Origin: Stomorhina lunata
Taxonomy: Eukaryota; Arthropoda; Insecta; Diptera; Rhiniidae
DNA length: 64,000 bases
Direction: 5' to 3'
NCBI GenBank assembly: GCA_933228675.1
Contig: OW121741.1
Location: 80,142,040-80,206,039, forward strand
Part shown: in pieces, positions 35,606 through 46,947 of the stretch
Layout: the number at the start of each line of letters is the position of its first letter
Numbering within the stretch: the stretch's first letter is position 1
The notes under the pieces: model-generated
The model's database searches: none
What the model was told of the DNA's origin: nothing
What the model saw: the letters and a program-made list of their open reading frames with translations, nothing else
Position numbers and translations under genes: made by a program

Positions 35606-36339
35606 TTTTTATACCCTTCACCACCATACGTAGAAAGGGTATTATAAGCTTGTTTCAGAGCAACTTTTTAGTATACCAATAGACTTAGAATCACTTTCTG
35701 AGTCGATTTAGCGATATCAGTCCGTCCGTCTGGCTGGATGACTGGCTGGCTGGACCCCCCATGTAAACATTTTAATCAAAGTACAGGTGGCAATTCTTAA
35801 GATAATTTGATGAAATTTGTCACAGATATTTTTTTTTATAATTTTTTTATAATTGGTACATCATTTATGGTACCTCCCATAGGTTACACTCTCCGGAATT
35901 GATTTTTTGGCCAATGGTTTTTCATGAAATTTAAAAAAAATATAACTTATGTAAACCGAAATCACTGTACCAAATTTCGTTGAAATCGGTCCACATTTGA
36001 CCATAGCTCCCAACTCTTCTGTCAAACGAGACAAAAATCAAAAATCGTAAATCTGAAGGTAATGGGAAATTTGAGTTTAGTTTTTTCATACATAATTTTT
36101 GTAAAAACTGTAATCAATTTGTCAAATTTTGAAATAATCGGTTTACATTTGACAGTAGCTCTCATATAAGTCTAAATGACGAAAACAGCTTAAATATATA
36201 AGTTTTGAGAAAATGTTTGTATGATGGCAAAATTTAGCATATATTTGTCTTTAGACAGGAAAAAGAACACCTTTGACCATAGTGGTGAAGGGTATCGTAT
36301 GGTCGGACTTGACCGACTATAGACTTTTCGTACTTGTTT
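35606..36339 (-). mobile_element. Element X3, complete inverted copy of about 734 bp
   Basis: Runs from TTTTTATACCCTTCACCACC to GGGTATCGTATGGTCGGACTT, the hairpin region GTCGG-ACTTGA-CCGAC and TACTTGTTT. It has a short GTCC/GTCT segment (CAGTCCGTCCGTCTGG) near 35720. Uninterrupted, so it gives the reference structure for the family. Confidence 0.75.
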
Positions 36340-36479
36340 AGTATTTACTTTAAGCACTTATAACTTTTTACATAGTAAAGCTTTTAATACATTTCTTGAT
36401 TGTAAAATATCAAAATTTTAATAGTAAATAATATTTTAGAAAACTTTCTATTAAGAAAATCGGGTTATATATAGATCAG
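36340..36479. other. Short AT-rich spacer
   Basis: Nothing recognised. Confidence 0.5.
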
Positions 36480-36840
36480 ATATTAGTAAAAACAATCGAT
36501 ACAGTATGGAACAAAAATTGAAAATTTTTGAAGTTAAATATCTTTAAAATCGTAAGAGATGGGATATCCATGTCGTTATATTGTTTTGTAGATCTTGACC
36601 TAAGTATTTGTTATATAGTATGATTCTTCAAATTCATTTTGAAATGACAATTTTATATAGTTTTAAGTGATTTATAAGTCTGAGGTGCCCTACTTTGGAG
36701 GCCGATTGTGCCACCACAGTAAAATATAGGCTTTCCAAACTTAAGCTCTCCAATACATCTACTATATGCACCTAAAATTATTTTAAAATCGGCCTTAGGA
36801 TTAAGAAGTTGCGGATTTCTACATCTCTAACTCACTGCAT
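36480..36840. repeat. Repeat W2, diverged copy of W1
   Basis: AAATGACAATTTTATATAGT, CCCTACTTTGGAGGCCGATT, TAGGCTTTCC and TACTATATGCACCTAAAATT match the interior of W1 in the same order. No clear CACAGTG ends are present, only CTCACTGCATGG near 36833. Confidence 0.5.
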
Positions 36841-38158
36841 GGCCGTCATTAAAGTGATATCATATGCGGTCGCCTATACGTTAACGGTGAAGGGCTAGAA
36901 TGTGGAAGATCTGTGTAGTAAGATGAATCATTATCTAAATATTATACATAATTTTTTCACTGAAGATAAAACCCACAAAATCCTTAGTGACCCTATTTAA
37001 AAACTGAAGGTATGTTAGAAAATTTCTTCGCTTGCATGAGGGTAGCATTTAAAGATACATATATGATCATTCAGATAGAGAATCGTACGTGCTAGAGATG
37101 AGACATATTCGTAGCATATTCGTAGCTACGCCACTGTCTTTGCAATTTCAGGTTCTCGCATGAATGTTGTACTAGGACATCTTTTGGCCATCATAGATTG
37201 AAATATTGGTAAATTTAATATTTTTATTAACTATTTTTTATTGCAAAATTTCTACAAAAAAAAAAATTATAGAATAAAATATTCATTATGAAAACTTTTC
37301 CTATGCAAACAAAATCATTATGAATTTTTGTAAATGTTGATCAAAATCTTCTTACTCGAAAACTTCTACTCCGCACTGTATATGTTTGATTGTCTTGGCT
37401 CATACGATTCCAACACACAAACGTATCCAGAGAATACTAATACTACAAAATAAAAAAAAAAAAATGAAGTAGCACCCAATAAAAAATTGTAGAAAAACTA
37501 AATTACGACAGCACTTTGTTGCATGTATGAAAACATAAAATTGGCTAAAAAACAAAATAACAACTTAACAAAAGCCAAAAGAGTAGGAGTGAGAGAAAAT
37601 AAATAATGGCTTAAACAAAACATTTAACACTAACACACGTGTAAAGACACACAGACACAATCAAACATAGACACCGATACGCACACAAAAGTTCTCTTTA
37701 CCTAAAAGTAACAGCCATTTATCAGCAACAAGAGAGCACTAGCAATTTTTCTTGTTGTTGGTAGGAATTGTTTACATAAAAAAATTGTATAAATACTGAC
37801 GCAAAAGAAGAATAATAGCTTTAGCTCGAGAAAATGAGGGAACACTTCCAAAGCTTTACCAACGTCTGACTTAGGGTCTTAACTGCAGTTGTTGAATCAG
37901 TATTTTTTTGTAACATTCTAATAAAAAAAGTGCATAAAACATTACAAAACATGACAATAAAAGTATCTTAACAATCACCATTATACAACGAAAACACTTT
38001 TATGATAAAGTTTTTGCATATTATTTTCTTTGGTTGCTTAATTTTACCTTTTAGTGTCTCAATTATTTATAACTTTTTTGGTCACAGAAACTTACATTGA
38101 CATCATCATTAAAACAATTACGTCAAACGAAATAACTGATTTGGACGAATAAGTACCT
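36841..38158. other. Non-repetitive region, no gene supported
   Basis: More balanced composition than much of the window around 37550-37900, including ACACACGTGTAAAGACACAC and a region after TAGCTTTAGCTCGAGAAAAT. No open frame or RNA gene is convincing. It could be host intergenic, intronic or regulatory DNA. Confidence 0.45.
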
Positions 38159-40794
38159 CATAGTCTAGTCATAGTCTAGTCATAGTCTAGTCATAGTCTA
38201 GTCATAGTCTAGTCATAGTCTAGTCATAGTCTAGTCATAGTCTAGTCATAGTCTAGTCATAGTCTAGTCATAGTCTAGTCATAGTCTAGTCATAGTCTAG
38301 TCATAGTCTAGTCATAGTCTAGTCATAGTCTAGTCATAGTCTAGTCATAGTCTAGTCATAGTCTAGTCATAGTCTAGTCATAGTCTAGTCATAGTCTAGT
38401 CATAGTCTAGTCATAGTCTAGTCATAGTCTAGTCATAGTCTAGTCATAGTCTAGTCATAGTCTAGTCATAGTCTAGTCATAGTCTAGTCATAGTCTAGTC
38501 ATAGTCTAGTCATAGTCTAGTCATAGTCTAGTCATAGTCTAGTCATAGTCTAGTCATAGTCTAGTCATAGTCTAGTCATAGTCTAGTCATAGTCTAGTCA
38601 TAGTCTAGTCATAGTCTAGTCATAGTCTAGTCATAGTCTAGTCATAGTCTAGTCATAGTCTAGTCATAGTCTAGTCATAGTCTAGTCATAGTCTAGTCAT
38701 AGTCTAGTCATAGTCTAGTCATAGTCTAGTCATAGTCTAGTCATAGTCTAGTCATAGTCTAGTCATAGTCTAGTCATAGTCTAGTCATAGTCTAGTCATA
38801 GTCTAGTCATAGTCTAGTCATAGTCTAGTCATAGTCTAGTCATAGTCTAGTCATAGTCTAGTCATAGTCTAGTCATAGTCTAGTCATAGTCTAGTCATAG
38901 TCTAGTCATAGTCTAGTCATAGTCTAGTCATAGTCTAGTCATAGTCTAGTCATAGTCTAGTCATAGTCTAGTCATAGTCTAGTCATAGTCTAGTCATAGT
39001 CTAGTCATAGTCTAGTCATAGTCTAGTCATAGTCTAGTCATAGTCTAGTCATAGTCTAGTCATAGTCTAGTCATAGTCTAGTCATAGTCTAGTCATAGTC
39101 TAGTCATAGTCTAGTCATAGTCTAGTCATAGTCTAGTCATAGTCTAGTCATAGTCTAGTCATAGTCTAGTCATAGTCTAGTCATAGTCTAGTCATAGTCT
39201 AGTCATAGTCTAGTCATAGTCTAGTCATAGTCTAGTCATAGTCTAGTCATAGTCTAGTCATAGTCTAGTCATAGTCTAGTCATAGTCTAGTCATAGTCTA
39301 GTCATAGTCTAGTCATAGTCTAGTCATAGTCTAGTCATAGTCTAGTCATAGTCTAGTCATAGTCTAGTCATAGTCTAGTCATAGTCTAGTCATAGTCTAG
39401 TCATAGTCTAGTCATAGTCTAGTCATAGTCTAGTCATAGTCTAGTCATAGTCTAGTCATAGTCTAGTCATAGTCTAGTCATAGTCTAGTCATAGTCTAGT
39501 CATAGTCTAGTCATAGTCTAGTCATAGTCTAGTCATAGTCTAGTCATAGTCTAGTCATAGTCTAGTCATAGTCTAGTCATAGTCTAGTCATAGTCTAGTC
39601 ATAGTCTAGTCATAGTCTAGTCATAGTCTAGTCATAGTCTAGTCATAGTCTAGTCATAGTCTAGTCATAGTCTAGTCATAGTCTAGTCATAGTCTAGTCA
39701 TAGTCTAGTCATAGTCTAGTCATAGTCTAGTCATAGTCTAGTCATAGTCTAGTCATAGTCTAGTCATAGTCTAGTCATAGTCTAGTCATAGTCTAGTCAT
39801 AGTCTAGTCATAGTCTAGTCATAGTCTAGTCATAGTCTAGTCATAGTCTAGTCATAGTCTAGTCATAGTCTAGTCATAGTCTAGTCATAGTCTAGTCATA
39901 GTCTAGTCATAGTCTAGTCATAGTCTAGTCATAGTCTAGTCATAGTCTAGTCATAGTCTAGTCATAGTCTAGTCATAGTCTAGTCATAGTCTAGTCATAG
40001 TCTAGTCATAGTCTAGTCATAGTCTAGTCATAGTCTAGTCATAGTCTAGTCATAGTCTAGTCATAGTCTAGTCATAGTCTAGTCATAGTCTAGTCATAGT
40101 CTAGTCATAGTCTAGTCATAGTCTAGTCATAGTCTAGTCATAGTCTAGTCATAGTCTAGTCATAGTCTAGTCATAGTCTAGTCATAGTCTAGTCATAGTC
40201 TAGTCATAGTCTAGTCATAGTCTAGTCATAGTCTAGTCATAGTCTAGTCATAGTCTAGTCATAGTCTAGTCATAGTCTAGTCATAGTCTAGTCATAGTCT
40301 AGTCATAGTCTAGTCATAGTCTAGTCATAGTCTAGTCATAGTCTAGTCATAGTCTAGTCATAGTCTAGTCATAGTCTAGTCATAGTCTAGTCATAGTCTA
40401 GTCATAGTCTAGTCATAGTCTAGTCATAGTCTAGTCATAGTCTAGTCATAGTCTAGTCATAGTCTAGTCATAGTCTAGTCATAGTCTAGTCATAGTCTAG
40501 TCATAGTCTAGTCATAGTCTAGTCATAGTCTAGTCATAGTCTAGTCATAGTCTAGTCATAGTCTAGTCATAGTCTAGTCATAGTCTAGTCATAGTCTAGT
40601 CATAGTCTAGTCATAGTCTAGTCATAGTCTAGTCATAGTCTAGTCATAGTCTAGTCATAGTCTAGTCATAGTCTAGTCATAGTCTAGTCATAGTCTAGTC
40701 ATAGTCTAGTCATAGTCTAGTCATAGTCTAGTCATAGTCTAGTCATAGTCTAGTCATAGTCTAGTCATAGTCTAGTCATAGTCTAGTCATAGTA
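38159..40794. repeat. 11-bp satellite, about 240 apparently identical copies
   Basis: The unit CATAGTCTAGT repeats for 2636 bp. The phase is preserved throughout: lines at 38161, 38821, 39481 and 40141 are identical, as expected only if no net insertion or deletion interrupts the 660-bp (60-unit) steps. I saw no substitution. Both edges are abrupt (GTACCT before, ATTCAAG after). Every unit contains TAG, so no long frame exists. There are no spacers, so it is not a CRISPR. Confidence 0.97.
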
Positions 40795-42424
40795 TTCAAG
40801 ATTTTTTCTGAAAATTGTCTTAAATTATATAAATTTCTGCGTTTGTATTCTTTCGTGATTACTTGTCAGTAAAACAAACTTAACTGAATGTCAGTATTTA
40901 TTCAAATTTTAATTATAAATTATTTTACGTAATTATGAACATATTTTACTTCCAAGCTTCTGTGGTTTACAGCTGAACAAATTGATTGTTCATTTTTCAT
41001 TCGTCTTTAGGGGGTTCGATTACATTTTTTTAAATTTTGTTGGTATTTATATGCAGAATTTTAATTAATTGACCAAGTAATAAATATTGATTGGCTCATT
41101 TAAATTGTAAACATATTTAACATTAATGACATTTTACATCATTACATTGATGAAAATAAAAAATTGGTAAAGAAAATATAGTTGAACTTTTGCGACTTTT
41201 AAAGGTACTATTTATATTGGCTTTGAATTATTAAGAGATTCAAATATTGTCAATTTATCATTAGAACGGGTTCCTTAAAGATTCATCCATACTCATTTTT
41301 ATAGCCTCTGGACAAAAAAAAATCTGCCTTTATTTACATTTGTTAAATATTACTTAGAGTAGGGTATAATTATAATTTAAATGCTCCAATAGACATGATT
41401 TTTTAATTCTTTAGCGAAAACTATAAAAACATACGTTTGATTTTAACGAACAATAAATAATTATTTCTGTTGCAGAACTTTTGCTGTTTAATGGTTATAT
41501 CCGCATCATCGTAATAACCGCCCTTTCCTTAATGGAAACACTCTTGTTTTTATTAAAACCGCAATGTTGGAATTTAATTATGAGAAAAATTTAATTTTTA
41601 TGTAATACAAAATATCTCCTTCCGTTTATTTCAATAAGTAGAGGAATAATATATTAGGTACTCGAATAACTTTGTTGAAAGATATAAATTAAACTAGCTA
41701 TCCCCAAAGCAGTGCTTTTTGGTCTATTTGCACACATGCGTTTTAAAAAAACCTGAAATATTAACTCTAACGGGTTGATCGAATCATCTAATTAAGGTCA
41801 ATGAAAAATGTTGATCGGTGCTCCCACCATAATCACTTGAAAGTTGAAAGCCCTTCTTTAGATTCAGCAAAAAAATTTCACCGAAATTTACGGATCGTAG
41901 TAATAAGTTCAAAATTTTCTGAAAAAAGTCAAGTAAATTGTTACGCATATGGGCAAATCCTATACTTAAATGAATCCCATTGTCGTTTTACACGAGATAT
42001 CTTTGCACAGATTTCAGAAAATATTAGACCATCGATTGTGCTCTCGAATGGGTTACTTTTGATGGGTTCTTTTACATTTAATTGCATAAAATTAAACAGA
42101 CTTTGAGCCACTACTAAAACTTGATACCTAAATGTATGTTTTTTGCGATTTTGAACTTTTGGAAAACCGATTATTTAAAGAAATATTTAAAAATTCGAGA
42201 TGGGTGCAAATAAAGACACGCCATTCACGAAGAGAGCTATCAAAAATTGTATCCATTATATATATTCTAAAGCATCAACATATGGTAAATTTTTTCGTCA
42301 ACAAAAAACCTTGATTTTGACAGTTTCAAAATTTTGTCTTTGGTTTAATGTTTTTCGGATTTGCTCATATCTTAAGCAAGAAGTGTTGCAGTCGTTTAGG
42401 CGTAACTTTTTAATCAAATTTAAT
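40795..42424. other. AT-rich region, no gene supported
   Basis: The 101-codon frame at 41801-42106 and the 113-codon frame at 42200-42541 have no recognised domain, and the second runs into the degenerate tandem repeat that follows. I do not call either. Confidence 0.45.
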
Positions 42425-43080
42425 TTAAGTGTAAGTCCAAATCAGGTAGCCCTTGGAGTCGACGGATTTCAACCAAAATTAGTAGAGCTCTTTTTTGGGT
42501 CAACCAATAGCCGTGTGCCGAAAAATAGAGGAGAAAAATAAGTGAAATATGGAGGTCCAAAGCAGGTATCCCAAGGAGTGGACGGATTCAAAATTGCTAG
42601 AATTGTTTGTTGCCGAATTCCATTGAATTTTGTTGATAATTGCGGCTTATACATTGAGAACAGATATGAGTAAAATATGGGGGTCTACGGCAGGTATCTT
42701 AAAGAGTCAAGGGATCAAAACCAAAATTAGTGTAACTCGTTTTTGGATCAATTAATAGACGTGTGTCGATCTTTTTTTAATTCTGATGAGAATTGTGGCT
42801 TATAAATTGAAAAAAAAATGGTCAAAAATGAGGGTGCAAGGCAGGCACCCAAGTAGTCAACTGATTCCAATCAAAATTCTCTTTTTTAAATAAACTTATT
42901 GCAGATTTTACATTAAAAAAAAAAAAAAATAAATGAAAAATGGGGGTCCAAGGCAGATACGTCAAGGGGTGGACTTATTTTAACCAAAATAAATAGAGAT
43001 CTTTTTTGAATTTTTTAATAAACGAATTAAAATAAAACGTATGTAAATGAATTTTATCAATTTCTGTTGAGAATTTTGCA
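42425..43080 (+). repeat. Degenerate tandem repeat of about 113-150-bp units, five copies
   Basis: Recurring starts: GTCCAAATCAGGTAGCCC (42434), GTCCAAAGCAGGTATCCC (42553), GTCTACGGCAGGTATCTT (42683), GTGCAAGGCAGGCACCCA (42833) and GTCCAAGGCAGATACGTC (42946). Each is followed by a variant of GGAGTGGACGGATT, AACCAAAATT and then a TTTTTT run. Strongly diverged, so old. Confidence 0.75.
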
Positions 43081-43402
43081 ATTTTGGGCCGGACATGGGC
43101 ACGTTTTCCCCCCATCCGATTGACCTCAAATTTTCAAGGGTTGGCCGCATACAAATTCTATCTTTGAAAAATAACTGGCACTCTAATGTATCAGTCTTTT
43201 TAAAACATATAAGCTACATTTTTACTGAATTTCATAGAAAAGAAATAAAATTAAAAAGTCTCTTACCCAAAATTTATAACCGAACATTTTCGACTACCCA
43301 TTAAATAAATTTTTTATACAAGAAAGAGTAAAACTAATTTAAATAACAGAAAATTCTTACATTACATTCGCAAATAATTTCATTAATAATCAAATAAAAA
43401 GA
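43081..43402. other. Spacer, no feature recognised
   Basis: A 69-codon frame (43095-43304) has no domain. Nothing is supported. Confidence 0.5.
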
Positions 43403-43790
43403 AATAAGGTAGTGCTATAGTCGGTCAAGCCCGACCAAACGATACCCTTCATCACTAAGGTCAAAGGTATTCTTTTTACTGTATAAAGACAAATATTTGC
43501 AAATATTTAATTCCGGGAAGTGGGACCTATGGGAGGTACCACAAATAATGGACCGATTTTGACGAATATCGACCGATTTTGATGACCACTATCAAAAAAA
43601 AAAATGATCTGTGCTAAATTTCACCAAATTATCTTTAGAATTGCGACCTTTACTTTGATTACATGGTTTACATGGGGGTCCAGCCAGCCGGACTGACGGA
43701 CGGGCGGACTGACATCGCTAAATCGACTTACGTACATCAGCACAAACTTATAATACCCTTTCCCCCTATGGCGGCGAAGGTTATAATAAA
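43403..43790 (+). mobile_element. Element X4, internally deleted copy
   Basis: AGTGCTATAGTCGGTCAAGC and GATACCCTTCATCACTAAGG mark the hairpin end. The other end is ATACCCTTTCCCCCTATGGC plus GGCGAAGGTTATAAT. The middle jumps from the first ~100 bp to the last ~290 bp of the X consensus seen in X3 and X5. Confidence 0.7.
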
Positions 43791-44269
43791 CCAAATCGGA
43801 TACGAATTGGCTGAGCTACGGGTCGAAAAGTTGACAGACCTCGTTAAAATCGGTTCTTTGCGCAACTTCTAATGTACTTCTGAATTTTTTGAACGATTTC
43901 TTATATACTTTATAAGCAGGAATAGGCAGCCCATACCACCAGTAGCCGATCAATATTTTAAATTTTCGTAAATACCACGATCATTAATAAAACTCGTTAA
44001 AATGAGTATTAAAATCATTCAGTTGGAAGTTTAAGAAAAGTCAAAAACAAAATAGGCAAGAAACAAATCAAAATCCAATTTATAGCAACAAAATACATGG
44101 TTCGAGAGAACAAAGAAATATAATCTCGAACATTGTTGCCACGACCCTATTTTTTCTGGTAAACATTGGGAATATTTTTGTAAATATTGGGAATATTTTT
44201 CAAAACAGAAGTAAATTCTAATTTTAAAGAATTTTAGATTTATATATTTTGTAGATATTTTCGATCCAA
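43791..44269. other. Spacer leading into satellite C
   Basis: Contains CATTGTTGCCACGACCC at 44131, which resembles a hAT-type end, and two copies of ATTGGGAATATTTTTG at about 44167-44200. No gene. Confidence 0.5.
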
Positions 44270-46380
44270 AAATTTTTTTACAGCAAAATTTTTAAAGAAA
44301 ATTTTTCAATAGAAAAAAATTTATTAAAGAAAATTTTTCAATAGAAAAAAATTTTCTAAAGAAACAAATTTCTAAAGAAAATTTTTCAATAAAAAAAATT
44401 TTCTAAAGAAAATTTTCAGTAGAAAAGAATTTCTAAAGAAAATTTTTCAATAGAAAAAAATCTCTAAAGAAAATTTTTAAATAGAAATAAATTTTCTAAA
44501 GAAAATTTTTAAATAGAAAAAAAAATTTCTAATAAAAATTTTTCAATAGAAAAAATTTCCTAAAAAAAATTTTCAATAGAAAAAAATTTCTAAACAAAAT
44601 TTTTCAATAGAAAAAAATTTCTTAAGAAAATTTTTCAATAGAAAAAATTTCCTACAAAAAAATATCAATAGAAAATAATTTCTAAAGAAAATTTTTCAAT
44701 AGAAAAAAATTTCTTAAGAAAATTTTTCAATAGAAAAAAATTTTCTAAAGAAAATTTTTCAATAGAAAAAAAGTTCTAAAGAAAATTTTTCAATAGAAAA
44801 AAATTTTCTAAAAAAAATTTTTCAATAGAAAAAAATTTTCTAAAGAAAACTTTCCATAGTAAAAAAATTTTAAAGAAAATTTTTCAATAGAAAAAAATTT
44901 CCTAAAGAAATTTAAATTAATTAAAGAGAAAATTTTTAATAGAAAAGAATTTTCCAAAGGAAATTTTTCAATAGAAAAAAATTTTCTAAAGAAAATTGTT
45001 CAATAGAAAAAAATTTTCTAAAGAAAATTGTTCAATAGAAAAAAAATTTCTAAAGAAAATTGTTAAATAGAAAAAAATATTATAAAGAAAAATTTACAAT
45101 AGAAAAAAATTTTATAAAGAAAATTGTTCAATAGAAAAAAATTTTCTAAAGAAAATTTTTCAATAGAAACAAATTTTCTAAAGAAAATTTTTCAATAGAA
45201 AAAAATTTTCTAAATAAAATTTTCAATAGTAAAAAAATTTCTAGAGCAAGTTTTTCACTAGAAAAAAATTTTCTAAAGAAAATTGATCAATAGAAAAAAA
45301 TTTTCTAAAGAAAATTTTTCAATAGAAAAAAATTTTCTAAAGAAAATTTTTCAATACAAAAAAATTTTCTAAAGAAAATTTTTCAATAGAAAAAAATATT
45401 CTAAAGAAAATTGTCTAAAGAAAATTTTAATATAAAAAATTTTCTACAAAAAATTTTTATATGAAAAATTTTCTATAATTTTTTTTATATGAAAATTTTT
45501 TTTAAGAATTTTTTATATTTTTATATTCGAACAAAAATTTTGATAAAAAAATTTTCGATTTTGATAAAAAAAATCAACAAAACAAATTTTTTAAGAAGAT
45601 AAACTATAGACAAATTTTTGATAAAAAAAAATTTTGTATAAAAAATTTGTTGATAAAACAATTTTCTAAAGAAAATTTTTCAATAGAAAATAATTTTCTA
45701 AAGAAAATTTTTCAATTGGAAAAAATTTTCTAAAGAAGAAAATTTCTAAAGAAAATTATTCAATAGAAAACATTTTTCTAGAGAAAAATTTCAATAGTAA
45801 AAAAATTTCTAAAGCAAATTTTTCCATTGGAAAAAATTTAAAAAAAAAATTGATCAATAGAAACAAATTTTCTAAAGAAAATTTTTCAATAGAAAAAAAT
45901 ATTCTAAAGAAAATTGTTCAATAGAAAAAAAATTTCTTTAGAAAATTTTAATATAAAAAATTTTCTACAAAAAATTTTTATATGAATAATTTTCTATAAA
46001 TTTTTTTCTATGAAAAATGTTTTTTTTTTAATTTTTATTTCGATAACACAATTTTCAATAGAAAAATTTTTGATAAAACAATTTTCTATAGAAAAATTTT
46101 CGATAAAAAGTTTTCTATAGAAATATTTTTGATAAAAGAATTTTCTGTAGAGAAATTTTTGATAGAAATTTTTTTTTTATAGAAACATTTTTGATAACAT
46201 TTTTTTAAATATTTTTACCAACAATTTTTATATAGAAAATATTTTTATCAAAAATTTTCTATTGAAAAATTTTTGCTAAAAAAATTTTCTATAGAAAAAT
46301 TTTTGATAAAAAAAATTTCTATAAAAATTTTTGATAAAAATATTTTCTATATAAAAATTGTTGGTAAAAATATTTCAAAA
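44270..46380. repeat. Satellite C, degenerate 31-32-bp AT-rich array
   Basis: Units combine TCTAAAGAAAATTTTTCAAT and AGAAAAAAATTT at a period of about 31-32 bp, with many indels. From about 45420 to the end, units change to GATAAAA-, TTTTCTATAGAAA- and TTTTTGATA-rich forms. It shares period and motifs with satellites A, B, D and E but is far more diverged. Confidence 0.9.
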
Positions 46381-46507
46381 AATGGAGTATAAAACTTTTT
46401 CTTTTTAAAACGTTAGAACTACACATTGAAGAAAAATACCTATTTTAGTTAAAAGTATTAAAAAACGGCAACTCTGCCGACTATTTTTTTGTTCTGTTTT
46501 CTTTGCG

Positions 46508-46947
46508 AAGGGTAGTCATCTTGTCGTGATGCGGGGGCTTAAGCGTGATGAACTCTAAGGCTATGCTGGGGGAGATTGGTATTATTGCTATCTCCGGCAG
46601 GGTCACCCATACCAGACAGGCTTAGAGGGAGCGCACCACTAAGAACTACCCACCCACCCTCTCCCTACTGGCGTCTGTTTACCCATATTGGGCGGCCAGT
46701 TGGGACCCCCTGTTTTGCCCCATAGGTTTCCCATGTACGGCACCATGGGCTATGGCGGCAGAACTGTCCGTTTTGGATCTTCGATCCTTGATTTAGGTCC
46801 GTCCGGCAAACCAAATCCACAGAGCGTCTGTTTCCCATATTGGGCGGCTCTGTGGTCTGCGTCTGATCCCCAGTGGGGCGGCAGTTTAATTCAGGTCTTG
46901 GTAGTAAGGATAAAATGCAAAAACATTTTTTATCATGAAAACCACAA
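46508..46947 (+). promoter_or_regulatory. LINE 5'UTR with a ~152-bp internal repeat
   Basis: GCGTCTGTTT then CCCATATTGGGCGGC occurs at about 46673-46696 and again at about 46824-46848, about 152 bp apart. Repeated 5' segments often hold the internal promoter of LINEs, which is inference here. A 101-codon frame at 46688-46993 lies across it but has no domain and is probably not translated. Confidence 0.5.

Noticed and set aside
38159..40794. CRISPR array
   Set aside because: Contiguous 11-bp units without spacers in a eukaryotic context.
41801..42541. Frames of 101, 60 and 113 codons
   Set aside because: No recognisable domain, overlapping frames in AT-rich DNA; the last enters a tandem repeat.
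46130..46476. Satellite C and the LINE as one composite element
   Set aside because: The LINE has its own target duplication (CTTTGCG) starting after the array, so it inserted separately.
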